A stretch of DNA of 40,691 bases from Streptomyces phyllanthi (GCF_009377205.1 NZ_VJZE01000027.1:1-40691), one strand, 5' to 3'. Positions 32,605 through 40,481 are shown, counted from the first letter of the stretch. Notes: generated from the sequence alone by a model not told the origin. Made by a program: numbers and translations.

Positions 32605-33171
32605 GTGACTTCGACTTCTTCCGTTGCCGGTCTCGCCCGGTTCAACGCCCTGGAGGGGCGCGTGGCCGCCGAGGTGCTCCACGAGGCGTGCGCCTCGGCG
32701 GAGTGGGGGCGCGGGCTGCTCGCCGGCCGCCCGTACGCCACGGTCGACGACCTCCTCGCCGCGAGTGACGCCGCCATGGCGGAGCTGACCACGGGCGACC
32801 TGGAGGAGGCCATGGCCGGGCACCCGCCGATCGGCCGTCCGAAACCCGGCGATCCGGCATCCGCGCGGGAGCAGCGCGGCATGGCAGGCGCCTCCGAGGA
32901 ACTCAGGGCCGAGATGCTCGAACTCAACCTGGCCTACCAGGAGAAGTTCGGTCATGTGTTCCTGATCTGCGCCACCGGACTGACCGGCGAGCAGATGCGC
33001 GACGCGGCCAAGGACCGCATCGGCAACGCGCCCGAGCGGGAACGCGAGATCGTCCGCACCGAACTGGGCAGGATCAACCGCATCCGCCTCACCCGGCTGG
33101 TGGCAGACCTCTCGGACGAGGCCGGGGAAGAGCCCGTGGAAGCCCCCGCGCACGAAGAGGACGACGACTGA
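32605..33171 (+). CDS. uraD: OHCU decarboxylase
   Basis: A 188-residue 2-oxo-4-hydroxy-4-carboxy-5-ureidoimidazoline decarboxylase, which converts OHCU to S-allantoin in the last step of urate breakdown. The active-site motif HPPIGRP, with the catalytic histidine, lies near residue 73, followed by EQRGMAG and LNLAYQEKFGHVFLICATG, the family's most conserved segment. A Glu/Asp-rich tail ends the protein. The GTG at 32605 was chosen because the conserved domain begins soon after and a promoter sits immediately upstream. Its stop shares one base with the start of the hydroxyisourate hydrolase gene (TGATG), so translation is coupled. Confidence 0.92.
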   Translation: MTSTSSVAGLARFNALEGRVAAEVLHEACASAEWGRGLLAGRPYATVDDLLAASDAAMAELTTGDLEEAMAGHPPIGRPKPGDPASAREQRGMAGASEELRAEMLELNLAYQEKFGHVFLICATGLTGEQMRDAAKDRIGNAPEREREIVRTELGRINRIRLTRLVADLSDEAGEEPVEAPAHEEDDD

Positions 33172-33521
33172 TGAGCACCGCATCGGTGTCCACCCACATC
33201 CTGGACACCAGCATCGGCCGCCCCGCCCAGGGCGTCCCCGTCTCGCTGTCGGCACGCGGAGCGGGCACCGAGGCCGGGTGGACCGCGCTCGGTGCCTCCG
33301 CCACCGACGCCGACGGACGCTGCAAGGACCTCCCGCCGCCACCGCGGGGCACCACACACGTACGGCTTCGCTTCGAGACCGAGGCGTACCTCTCCGCGCA
33401 CCGGGACGGCGAGGCGTTCTTCCCGGAGGTGACGGTCACCTTCGCCGTCGTACCGGGCGAGCACTATCACGTTCCGCTGCTGCTCAACCCGTTCGGCTAC
33501 TCCGTATACCGAGGGAGCTAG
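33171..33521 (+). CDS. uraH: 5-hydroxyisourate hydrolase
   Basis: A 116-residue transthyretin-like hydrolase that opens 5-hydroxyisourate to OHCU, the step before UraD. The family signatures are present: VSTHILDTSIGRPAQGVPVSL at the N-terminus, with the catalytic His, and the C-terminal tetrapeptide YRGS. Length is normal. The start overlaps the uraD stop by one base, and urate oxidase begins 6 bp after its stop, so all three enzymes of the pathway are made from one mRNA in reverse order of use. Confidence 0.95.
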   Translation: MSTASVSTHILDTSIGRPAQGVPVSLSARGAGTEAGWTALGASATDADGRCKDLPPPPRGTTHVRLRFETEAYLSAHRDGEAFFPEVTVTFAVVPGEHYHVPLLLNPFGYSVYRGS

Positions 33522-33527
33522 CGCACG

Positions 33528-34430
33528 ATGCCCATCCTTGGACAGAACCAGTACGGCAAGGCCGAGAACCGGGTCGTCAAGATCACGCGGGACGGCACCA
33601 CCCACCACATCAAGGACCTCAACGTCTCCGTGTCCCTCTCCGGTGACATGGACGAGGTCCACTACTCCGGCTCGAACGCGAACGTCCTGCCCACGGACAC
33701 CACCAAGAACACGGTGTACGCGTTCGCCAAGGAGCACGGCATCGAGTCCGCCGAGCAGTTCGGCATCCGTCTCGCCCGCCACTTCGTGACCTCCCAGCCG
33801 TCGATCCACCGGGCCCGCATCCGTATCGAGGAGTACGGATGGGAGCGCATCGAGAACTCCGGTGAGGGCGAACACTCCTTCGTCCGCACCGGCCAGGAGA
33901 CCCGGCTCGCCCAGATCACGTACGACGGGGACACCTGGGAGGTCGTCTCCGGCCTCACCGACCTGACCGTGCTGAACTCGACCAACTCCGAGTTCTGGGG
34001 CTACGTCAAGGACAAGTACACGACGCTCCCGGAGGCGTACGACCGTATCCTCGCGACCTCCGTGTCCGGACGCTGGCGCTTCAACTGGTCCGACGACGAC
34101 CAGCCGATGCCCGACTGGGACGAGTCCTACGAACAGACGAAGCAGCACCTGCTCCGGGCCTTCGCCGAGACGTACTCCCTCTCGCTCCAGCAGACGCTCC
34201 ACGCGATGGGCGCGCGGATCATCGACCACCGGGCCGAGATCGACGAGGTCCGCTTCTCGCTCCCGAACAGGCACCACTTCCTGGTGGACCTGGAGCCCTT
34301 CGGGCTGAAGAACCCCACCGCCGACGAAGCCGTGTACTTCGCCGCCGACCGCCCGTACGGCCTGATCGAGGCCACCGTCCTGCGCGACGGCTGCGAGGCG
34401 GGGATCCCGGCCGACCTCACCAACCTCTGA
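33528..34430 (+). CDS. Urate oxidase (uricase)
   Basis: A 300-residue cofactor-free uricase that oxidises urate to 5-hydroxyisourate. Recognisable motifs are LGQNQYGKAENRVVKI at the start (the catalytic Lys region), NVLPTDTTKNTVYAFAKEHG with the catalytic Thr, LNSTNSEFWGYVKDKYTTL, and FSLPNRHHFLVDLEPFGLKNP near the end with the conserved His. Two T-fold (tunnelling) domains of about 150 residues each account for the length. There is no signal peptide, so the enzyme is cytoplasmic. It lies between uraH and the 8-oxoguanine deaminase gene, with 55 bp before the latter. Confidence 0.96.
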   Translation: MPILGQNQYGKAENRVVKITRDGTTHHIKDLNVSVSLSGDMDEVHYSGSNANVLPTDTTKNTVYAFAKEHGIESAEQFGIRLARHFVTSQPSIHRARIRIEEYGWERIENSGEGEHSFVRTGQETRLAQITYDGDTWEVVSGLTDLTVLNSTNSEFWGYVKDKYTTLPEAYDRILATSVSGRWRFNWSDDDQPMPDWDESYEQTKQHLLRAFAETYSLSLQQTLHAMGARIIDHRAEIDEVRFSLPNRHHFLVDLEPFGLKNPTADEAVYFAADRPYGLIEATVLRDGCEAGIPADLTNL

Positions 34431-34485
34431 CACGGACACGATCAGCCAGGACGCACCGCACGACACGGAAAGCAGAGGACGAACG

Positions 34486-35859
34486 ATGGCTCAGCGCATC
34501 GTCATCGAGAACGCGGCGATCGCGACCGTGGACGCGAACGACACCGAGTACGCCTCGGGGTACGTGGTCCTGGCGGACAACCTGATCGAGTCGCTCGGCG
34601 AGGGACGGGCCCCCGAGGGCCTGGAGGACGTCGTACGCCGTATCGACGCCACCGGCCATCTCGTGACCCCGGGCCTGGTCAACACCCACCACCACTTCTA
34701 CCAGTGGATCACCCGGGGCCTGGCCACGGACCACAACCTGTTCGACTGGCTGGTCGCGCTGTACCCGACCTGGGCGCGCATCGACGAGCGGATGACGTAC
34801 GCGGCAGCGCAGGGGTCCCTCGCGATGATGGCCCGCGGCGGGGTCACCACCGCCATGGACCACCACTACGTCTTCCCGAAGGGTTCCGGCGACCTGTCGG
34901 GCTCCATCATCCGCGCCGCCCGTGAGACGGGGGTCCGCTTCACCCTCGCCCGCGGCTCGATGGACCGCAGCGAGAAGGACGGCGGACTCCCGCCGGACTT
35001 CGCCGTCGAGACCCTCGAAGGCGCCCTCGCCGCGACCGAGGCGACCGTCGACGAGCACCACGACGCCTCCTTCGACGCGATGACCCAGGTGGCCGTCGCC
35101 CCCTGCTCACCCTTCTCGGTCTCCACCGAACTCCTCAAGCAGGGCGCCGAGCTGGCTCGCCGCAAGGGCGTGCGGCTGCACACCCACGGCTCGGAGACGG
35201 TGGAGGAGGAGAAGTTCTGCCACGAGTTGTTCGGCATGGGCCCGACCGACTACTTCGAGTCCACCGGCTGGCTCGGCGAGGACGTCTGGATGGCCCACTG
35301 CGTCCACATGAACGACTCCGACATCGCCGCGTTCGCCCGTACGAGGACCGGTGTCGCCCACTGCCCCTCCTCCAACGCCCGTCTGGCGGCCGGCATCGCA
35401 CGGGTCCCCGACATGCTGGCCTCCGGCGTCCCGGTCGGCCTCGGCGTTGACGGCACCGCGTCCAACGAGTCCGGCGAACTCCACACCGAACTGCGCAACG
35501 CGCTGCTCGTGGGCCGCCTCGGCCCGCACAGGGAGGCCGCGCTGAACGCCCGTCAGGCCCTGCGCCTCGGCACGTTCGGCGGCGCGCAGGTCCTGGGCCG
35601 CGCCCGGGAGACCGGCTCCCTCGAGCCGGGCAAGCTCGCCGACCTGGTGCTGTGGCGGATGGACACCCTGGCCCACGCGTCGATCGCCGACCCGGTCGCC
35701 GCGCTCGTTCTCGGCGCCGCGGCGCCCGTCACCGCGTCCTTCGTGAACGGCGAGCAGATCGTGGAGCACGGCCGTCTGCTGCGGGTGGACGAGGACGCCG
35801 TCGCCCGCTCCACCCGGGCGGAGGCACGGCGCCTGGCGGAGATCGCCGCACGGGGCTGA
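34486..35859 (+). CDS. 8-oxoguanine deaminase
   Basis: A 457-residue amidohydrolase of the 8-oxoguanine deaminase branch, converting 8-oxoguanine to urate and ammonia. Metal and catalytic motifs are NTHHHFYQW (HxH), LHTHGSETVEEEKF, AHCVHM and GVDGTASNES (catalytic Asp). HxxEx in HTHGSETVEEE and the Asn-Glu-Ser segment are characteristic of this branch rather than of guanine or cytosine deaminases, as far as I can judge without a search. As the last gene of the uraD-uraH-uricase operon it would feed oxidised purine directly to uricase, which supports the assignment. No allantoinase gene follows. Confidence 0.9.
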   Translation: MAQRIVIENAAIATVDANDTEYASGYVVLADNLIESLGEGRAPEGLEDVVRRIDATGHLVTPGLVNTHHHFYQWITRGLATDHNLFDWLVALYPTWARIDERMTYAAAQGSLAMMARGGVTTAMDHHYVFPKGSGDLSGSIIRAARETGVRFTLARGSMDRSEKDGGLPPDFAVETLEGALAATEATVDEHHDASFDAMTQVAVAPCSPFSVSTELLKQGAELARRKGVRLHTHGSETVEEEKFCHELFGMGPTDYFESTGWLGEDVWMAHCVHMNDSDIAAFARTRTGVAHCPSSNARLAAGIARVPDMLASGVPVGLGVDGTASNESGELHTELRNALLVGRLGPHREAALNARQALRLGTFGGAQVLGRARETGSLEPGKLADLVLWRMDTLAHASIADPVAALVLGAAAPVTASFVNGEQIVEHGRLLRVDEDAVARSTRAEARRLAEIAARG

Positions 35860-35889
35860 GCCCTGGAACCTCTCGACGGCAGGCAGGTG

Positions 35890-36711
35890 TCAGTCGATCG
35901 CGTAACCGTCCCCGTACACCTGCCACCTGAGCGGGAGATCCAGGTCCAGGTTGCCCGCCTCCAGGAACACGCGCTGGGCCGTGTCCACGCGGGAGGTGTC
36001 GCTGTGCGCGGGCTCCTGCTCCATGGCCCGGACTCGTGCGTCGAGGAAGGCGTGCAGGTAGGCCGTCTCGTCGCCGCCCCGGGCGGGAGTCCCGGCGTTG
36101 TTCAGCGCGCGCTCGCGGATGGCGCCGAAGCTGAGGCTGTCGGTGCCGGGGCCGTGCATGACCAGGGCGTCGTAGTAGACGAACTGGCCCAGGGTGCCGA
36201 GTCCGTCCTTCTCACCGAGGGCCACCGCAGGGTCGAAGTAGACCCGGTCCCGCTCGTCGCGCTGGGCTCTGCGGAAGGCCGCGGTCCGCGCCGCCTTCCG
36301 CCAGGCGGCCGTGAAGCCCGAACCCAGTCCCTCGTGCGAGTCCGTGCCGTTCACCGCGCGCAGGGCGGGCAGATAGTCGGCGAGCGGGTTGTCCGCGACG
36401 CGCACGGTGTAGAGCTCGACGAGGGCCAGCATGTCGCTCGTACCGGAGCAGAAGCCGATGACGCCTCCCGTGTAGCCGCGGCCGTCGCCGATGTCCTCGA
36501 TGTAGTCGTACTGCTCCTCCCAGGCCAGCGAGGAGTTCTCGGCGCTCGACACCAGCCGCATGGCGATGTCCTTCTTCTCCGGATCGTCCAGCCCGGTGGT
36601 CGTCGTGGCCGCGTCCGCCGCCTGGTCCGAGAGGGACGGAAGGGCGAGCAGACCGGCGCCGAACGCGATCAGCAGCAGACGGCGGGACAGGGGCCCGGTG
36701 GGCAACGGCAC
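35890..36711 (-). CDS. csn: Secreted chitosanase, GH46
   Basis: A 273-residue glycoside hydrolase family 46 enzyme that cuts chitosan (endo-beta-1,4-glucosamine linkages) outside the cell. The signal peptide has RR near its start (LSRRLLLIAFGAGLLALPSL), a possible Tat signal, with cleavage near residues 33-36. The catalytic pair is visible at Glu58 (SSAENSS) and Asp76 (IGDGRGYTGG), 18 residues apart as in the Streptomyces N174 enzyme (Glu22/Asp40). The remainder through YFDPAVALGEKDGLG and WQVYGDGYAID is typical. It starts with GTG at 36711 after GGAGAG. Four 11-bp iterons lie 59-102 bp upstream. Confidence 0.95.
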   Translation of the reverse strand: MPLPTGPLSRRLLLIAFGAGLLALPSLSDQAADAATTTTGLDDPEKKDIAMRLVSSAENSSLAWEEQYDYIEDIGDGRGYTGGVIGFCSGTSDMLALVELYTVRVADNPLADYLPALRAVNGTDSHEGLGSGFTAAWRKAARTAAFRRAQRDERDRVYFDPAVALGEKDGLGTLGQFVYYDALVMHGPGTDSLSFGAIRERALNNAGTPARGGDETAYLHAFLDARVRAMEQEPAHSDTSRVDTAQRVFLEAGNLDLDLPLRWQVYGDGYAID

Positions 36712-36769
36712 AGGCTCTCCAAGTCAGTACTTCAGGGCGGTGATCGAGGGTCGCGTGCCGGTGTGGGAA

Positions 36770-36813
36770 TGCGGTAAGCGTGCGGTAGCAATGCCGTTGG
36801 CGTGCGGTAGCAG
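36770..36813. promoter_or_regulatory. Four tandem 11-bp iterons upstream of chitosanase
   Basis: TGCGGTAAGCG (36770), TGCGGTAGCAA (36781), TGCCGTTGGCG (36792) and TGCGGTAGCAG (36803) abut without gaps. The heptamer TGCGGTA is exact in three copies and changed at two positions in one. Direct repeats at 11-bp pitch are the geometry bound by OmpR/PhoB- and SARP-type winged-helix regulators. It is not a DasR-type palindrome. Confidence 0.7.
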
Positions 36814-36918
36814 GTTACTGTGACCTGTTGGGCGGACGCTGTGAGCCGGGCCCTGACCTGGGCCGCGAGGGCGTACGTGTCCCCGGTCGGCCGGGTCGCG
36901 AGGGGGCCAGGGTCGCGG

Positions 36919-37524
36919 CTACCCCCGCGCGGCGCCCTCCCAGGTCATCAGGTTCGCCAGCAGCTCCGCCTGCTCGATCGCGTCGTCGAGGGAGTGGTGC
37001 GTGTGCCGGCGCCGGGACAGCAGCTCGCGCGGCATGGTCCCCTTGGCGACCGCGCGCAACGGCACCCCGGCCTTCGTCGCGTACAGCGTCTTCATGTCGA
37101 GGCAGCCGGAGTGCCCGAAGGGGCTCTCGCCGGTGAAGCGGATCAGATACCAGTACAGGAACGTCCAGTCGTACGACGCCGGATACCCGCACATCACGGG
37201 CTGAGCACCCGCTTCCGCACCCACCTCGCGCACCCAGGCGCCGAACTCCGCGAGCGCGACGGCCGGTTCGGCACCCTTCTCGGCCAGCGCAGCACGGTCG
37301 AGCCCGCTCACGGCCAGCGCCTCGGGCACGAACTCCTCGCTGATCGGCCGGAGTTCACGGTAGAAGGTCCGCTCCTCCGGGTCGGCCGGCGCGAACCCGT
37401 CGGCGTCCTGGCGCCCCGCCACGGCCGCGCCGAAGCTGAGCATCGAGTACGGGCCGGGGATCGGGCCGTCGGCCTCGATGTCGACGGAGATGTAGAGGCT
37501 CGGTTTGAGCTTGCGCGGTGACAT
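36919..37524 (-). CDS. DEDDh 3'-5' exonuclease
   Basis: A 201-residue RNase T/exonuclease-fold nuclease. Exo I is ISVDIEADGP with Asp15 and Glu17, Exo II includes the Asp of PASYDWTFLYWYL, and Exo III is HHSLDDAIEQAELL with the DEDDh histidine and aspartate. The substrate (RNA or DNA) is not deducible. The ATG at 37524 lacks a ribosome binding site, and a weak -10-like CATCCT lies 6 nt before it on the minus strand. It stands alone, in the same direction as chitosanase, with 207 bp between them, so the two are probably separate units. Confidence 0.87.
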   Translation of the reverse strand: MSPRKLKPSLYISVDIEADGPIPGPYSMLSFGAAVAGRQDADGFAPADPEERTFYRELRPISEEFVPEALAVSGLDRAALAEKGAEPAVALAEFGAWVREVGAEAGAQPVMCGYPASYDWTFLYWYLIRFTGESPFGHSGCLDMKTLYATKAGVPLRAVAKGTMPRELLSRRRHTHHSLDDAIEQAELLANLMTWEGAARG

Positions 37525-37647
37525 GGGGTGAGGATGGCGGGAGTTGGGCGGGCGGCGCATCCGGATTTCCGAGCCCGCGCACAGGACGACGAGGGGCCGC
37601 CCAAGGCCGAGTACGAACTCACTCCGGCCGCACGCACGGGAGTTGGA

Positions 37648-38070
37648 TCAGAGGCCGAACGCCTTCGCGTCGGACGCCATCGCCTTGAAGACCTCGCGCG
37701 AGTCGGCGACGAGCCTGCGCTCCTTGAGGTCCATCAGCCCCCACTTCACCGAGATCTCGGCGGCCACCGTGCCGTCCGCCTTCCGTATCGTCTGCTCGAT
37801 CCGGTGCGTCTTGCCCTCGTCCCAGATGAACGAGCACGTCACCTCGGTCTCGTCGCCCGCGCGCAGCTCCCGCAGATAGCGGATGGTCTGCTCCAGCGTC
37901 ACGGGACCCACGCCCTTCGCCAGCAGCTCGCTCGGGGCGATGCCCGCCTCCTGCAGCAACGACCAGCGGGCGTGCTCCGCGTACTGCAGGTAGACGCTCT
38001 GGTTGAGGTGACCCAGGGCATCGGTCTCGTACCCGCGGACGGTCACCTTGACGGCATACTGCTCGGTCAC
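37648..38070 (-). CDS. Hotdog-fold acyl-CoA thioesterase (4HBT family)
   Basis: A 140-residue single hotdog-domain protein. The 4HBT active-site segment is RGYETDALGHLNQSVYLQYAEHARW, with Asp17 as the expected catalytic acid and the HLN turn at the start of the hotdog helix. Later strands (GDETEVTCSFIWDEGKTHRIEQTIRKADGTVAAEISVKWGLMDL) complete the sheet. It should hydrolyse an acyl-CoA or acyl-ACP, chain length unknown. The ATG at 38070 has AAGGGGA upstream. There is no neighbouring biosynthetic gene to hint at a substrate. Confidence 0.9.
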   Translation of the reverse strand: MTEQYAVKVTVRGYETDALGHLNQSVYLQYAEHARWSLLQEAGIAPSELLAKGVGPVTLEQTIRYLRELRAGDETEVTCSFIWDEGKTHRIEQTIRKADGTVAAEISVKWGLMDLKERRLVADSREVFKAMASDAKAFGL

Positions 38071-38165
38071 GAAGTCCCCTTTTGCGACGGACAGGAGCGC
38101 TGGAGTGGTTCACGAGATCACTTCAACTGCCCTGTACCGTAAGCCCTTTCGATGGGACCCGGCCC

Positions 38166-38189
38166 GCCGGGTGCGGCCTCACACCCGGC
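38166..38189 (-). terminator. Hairpin overlapping a stop codon
   Basis: GCCGGGTG (38166-38173) and CACCCGGC (38182-38189) form a perfect 8-bp stem. The stop codon of the leftward gene (38179-38181) lies within the loop side, so the terminator begins inside the coding sequence. Confidence 0.6.
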
Positions 38190-38820
38190 GCGGCGAAGCC
38201 AGCACGTACCGCACCCCGGTGCGCGGCTCCCCGTGCTCACTGACCTGCCAGCCCGCGTCCGCCAGCGTGGCCGCGCAGCCGCGCAGCGCCGCGACGTCAG
38301 GCTCGTGCACGGCGACAGCCTCGGGCTGCGGGGTGGCCCGTACGAGGTAGCCGCCGCCTTCTGCGCCCGAGGCGGGTCCATGGCCGGCCGCCTCCAGGGC
38401 GAGGGCGGCGGCCTGCACGAGATGGGCACGCTCCCAGGCGCAGGGCCGGTCCGTGGCGCCGTCGGGGTTGGTCATCCGGCGCAGCTCCAGAAGCCCCTGC
38501 CAGGCGCCGCGCACCTCACGCAGCCGGGCGGGACCGGCCGGCTCGGCCCCCTCCTCACCCCCGATCCGCGCGGCGAACACCGCGGTCCCAGTGGGTGCGG
38601 GGGGCGGCGAGGCGGCGGGTGTGTCTGCCTCCTGGACCGCCTCCCGTACACGGTGCCCGGCCGGGGTCAGGAAGTGGTCGTGCGGCGGGCGCGGGTGCCG
38701 GAAGGCGAGTCCGCGCCTGACGAGCGCGGTGAGCTGCGCCTCCGTGCCCCTCAGTCGACCGGTCACGGGGTCGGCGGCGTCGATGACCCGCCGCTGCGCG
38801 GCGGTCGGCGGTCGTGTCAC
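38179..38820 (-). CDS. Hypothetical protein with winged-helix-like N-terminus
   Basis: A 213-residue protein of unknown function. The first ~75 residues (PTAAQRRVIDAADPVTGRLRGTEAQLTALVRRGLAFRHPRPPHDHFLTPAGHRVREAV) have the pattern of a winged helix: a helix, a recognition-like helix ending RGL, a wing and LTPAG. The remainder contains CAWERAHLVQAAALALEAAGH and a final VHEPDVAALRGCAATLADAGWQVSEH segment. No catalytic motif recognised. I chose the GTG at 38820 because AAGGAGG lies just upstream; an ATG at 38865 has no clear site and would overlap the phosphatase gene. It starts 25 bp after the phosphatase stop and probably belongs to that operon. Confidence 0.7.
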   Translation of the reverse strand: MTRPPTAAQRRVIDAADPVTGRLRGTEAQLTALVRRGLAFRHPRPPHDHFLTPAGHRVREAVQEADTPAASPPPAPTGTAVFAARIGGEEGAEPAGPARLREVRGAWQGLLELRRMTNPDGATDRPCAWERAHLVQAAALALEAAGHGPASGAEGGGYLVRATPQPEAVAVHEPDVAALRGCAATLADAGWQVSEHGEPRTGVRYVLASPRRV

Positions 38821-38845
38821 ACCCCCTCCTTCCAGTCCTTCGAGA

Positions 38846-39445
38846 CTAGGCGGAGGGACTGACATTCCAGCTCGCGATGACCGGACGCCCGTGCTCCGTG
38901 CCGAGCCGGCTGACGGTGGCGGTCTCCAGCCGGAACAGCGCCCCGCCCGAGGCCGGCAGCCCCAGCCACCGCGCGGTCAGCACGCGCAGGAAGTGCCCGT
39001 GGGCCACCAGCACGATGCTGCCCTCGGCATGCTCGGACGCGGCCCTCACCTTGGCCAGCATCCGGTCGGCCCGCGCCCCGACCTCCTCCGGGGTCTCCCC
39101 GGGGTGTTCGGGCGGGCCGGCCGCGACACCGTCCGTGAACAGGAACCAGTCGGGCCGGGTGCGGTGGATCTCGGCGGTCGTGATCCCCTCGTACCCGCCG
39201 TAGTCCCACTCGCTCAGATCGGCGTCGATCCGCACGTCATGCAGTCCGGCCAGCTCCGCCGTCTCCCGGGCCCGCTTCATGGGACTGACGAACACGGCCC
39301 CGATCCGCTGCCCGCCCAGCAGGGGCGCGACCATACGAGCCTGCTCACGGCCTCTGTCGGTGAGCGGGAGGTCCGTCCAGCTGGTGTGCTGCCCGGACCA
39401 CGACCACTCGGTCTCGCCGTGCCGTACGAGGAGAAGATCACTCAT
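38846..39445 (-). CDS. Histidine phosphatase family protein
   Basis: A 199-residue phosphoglycerate-mutase-like phosphatase. The catalytic RHGE motif is LLLVRHGETEW, with the nucleophilic histidine at residue 9. The second arginine region (SPMKRARETAEL), the acid (SEWDYGGYEG) and the second histidine (VLVAHGHFLRVL) are all in place. The substrate is unknown; this branch resembles broad-specificity acid phosphatases. The ATG overlaps the stop of the DUF397 gene by 4 bp (ATGA at 39442-39445), which places the enzyme in an operon with an XRE/DUF397 regulatory pair. Confidence 0.92.
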   Translation of the reverse strand: MSDLLLVRHGETEWSWSGQHTSWTDLPLTDRGREQARMVAPLLGGQRIGAVFVSPMKRARETAELAGLHDVRIDADLSEWDYGGYEGITTAEIHRTRPDWFLFTDGVAAGPPEHPGETPEEVGARADRMLAKVRAASEHAEGSIVLVAHGHFLRVLTARWLGLPASGGALFRLETATVSRLGTEHGRPVIASWNVSPSA

Positions 39446-39657
39446 ATGTCACAGGCTACGGCGGCGTACGAGACGAAGGCGGTCCACTGGGTGGGCCCGA
39501 ACGCGAGGCGGGGGCCTTGTATGTTCTTCGAGTCCCGTACATGGACGGTGCCGGGTGTTGTCGCAACTTCGAGGCAAGCAGGGCCGTCGTCGGTGCTGTA
39601 GCTGCTCTTGAACCACTTCAACTCGGGACGGTCACCGGCCGAAGGCTTCACGCTCAT
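39442..39657 (-). CDS. DUF397 protein (BldB/WhiJ-module type)
   Basis: A 71-residue DUF397 protein. The signature WFKSSYSTDDGPACLEVA, VRDSKN and a final WTAFV segment are all visible. Small DUF397 proteins are typically encoded next to XRE regulators in Streptomyces (bldB-like and whiJ-associated genes) and are thought to bind or inhibit the regulator. The start overlaps the stop of the XRE gene (ATGA at 39654-39657) and its stop overlaps the phosphatase start, so both junctions are translationally coupled. Confidence 0.92.
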   Translation of the reverse strand: MSVKPSAGDRPELKWFKSSYSTDDGPACLEVATTPGTVHVRDSKNIQGPRLAFGPTQWTAFVSYAAVACDI

Positions 39658-40481
39658 GTCTCTCCCAGCACTTTTTCGATGAAGGCAAGCGACTCTCGTG
39701 GTGGGAGGGCCTGAGACCGGATGACCCCGTAACGCAGCTCAAGGATCTGGACCTCCCTGGATTCCGAGATCAGTCGGCTGACCCGCTGAACCTCGTTGTA
39801 CCCCACCGTGGTGCCCTCCTTGAGCCGCAGCAAGTGGAAGGGCCCACCGAGACCGGCGTTGTCCTCACGGTCCAGAGGCAGCACCTGGATCTCCACGTTC
39901 CGCATGTGCCCGATATCCAGCAGCCGTTCGAGCTGTCGGCGCAGCACCATTCTGCCTCCGACATGCCGCCGCAGCGCCGCCTCGTCATGGACGAAGCTGA
40001 ATGCCGGGGTCGTCTGGGTGCCGTCGATGATCGCCTGACGAGCCAGACGTGCGGCGACTCGTTGCTCCAGGTCATCCTCGGAGAAGGCGGGGCATCGTGA
40101 GCCGAAGACGGCCCGCAGGTACTCCGGTGTCTGGAGGAGCCCGTTGACGACGGAGTTGTCGTACGCGCAGATCTCAACGGCCTCCGCCTCGAGCTTCGCC
40201 AGATCCCGAACCTTCTTCGGGTATCTCGCAACCTCCACGTCCTTCATCAACCCGGAGATCATCCCGCCCGCATCGAGCACAGCGTCAGCCGCCTCGAGGA
40301 ACTGCTTCTTCGGCGCCCGCCGCCCCCGCTCCACCGAGGACACCTGCTCCTCGCTGTAGCCGATGGCCGTGCCCAACTCGGCCTGCCGGAGTCCCGCACG
40401 CTCGCGCCACATCTTGATGACCTTGCCGACCGTGCGCAGCACGGCCCCCGAGTCGTCGTCCTCGCCGACCGTAATGTCCAC
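39654..40481 (-). CDS. XRE-family regulator with DUF5753 (WhiJ-like)
   Basis: A 275-residue regulator. Residues ~13-65 are the helix-turn-helix (VIKMWRERAGLRQAELGTAIGYSEEQVSSVERGRRAPKKQFLEAAD). The rest is the DUF5753 sensor-like domain, with LEAEAVEICAYDNSVVNGLLQTPEYLRAVF, the LLDIGHMRNVEIQVLPL strand and the C-terminal SREVQILELRYGVIRSQAL. This architecture, paired with DUF397, is that of S. coelicolor WhiJ and its many paralogues. I chose the GTG at 40481, 10 nt after GGAG; an internal ATG (MWRERAG) would cut off part of the first helix. Upstream iterons of CCGGACAG may be its operator. Confidence 0.9.
   Translation of the reverse strand: MDITVGEDDDSGAVLRTVGKVIKMWRERAGLRQAELGTAIGYSEEQVSSVERGRRAPKKQFLEAADAVLDAGGMISGLMKDVEVARYPKKVRDLAKLEAEAVEICAYDNSVVNGLLQTPEYLRAVFGSRCPAFSEDDLEQRVAARLARQAIIDGTQTTPAFSFVHDEAALRRHVGGRMVLRRQLERLLDIGHMRNVEIQVLPLDREDNAGLGGPFHLLRLKEGTTVGYNEVQRVSRLISESREVQILELRYGVIRSQALPPRESLAFIEKVLGET

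Noticed and set aside
36712..36918. DasR-type operator in the chitosanase promoter
   Set aside because: No palindrome of the ACTGGTCTAGACCAGT kind is present; the signal is a direct 11-bp repeat instead.
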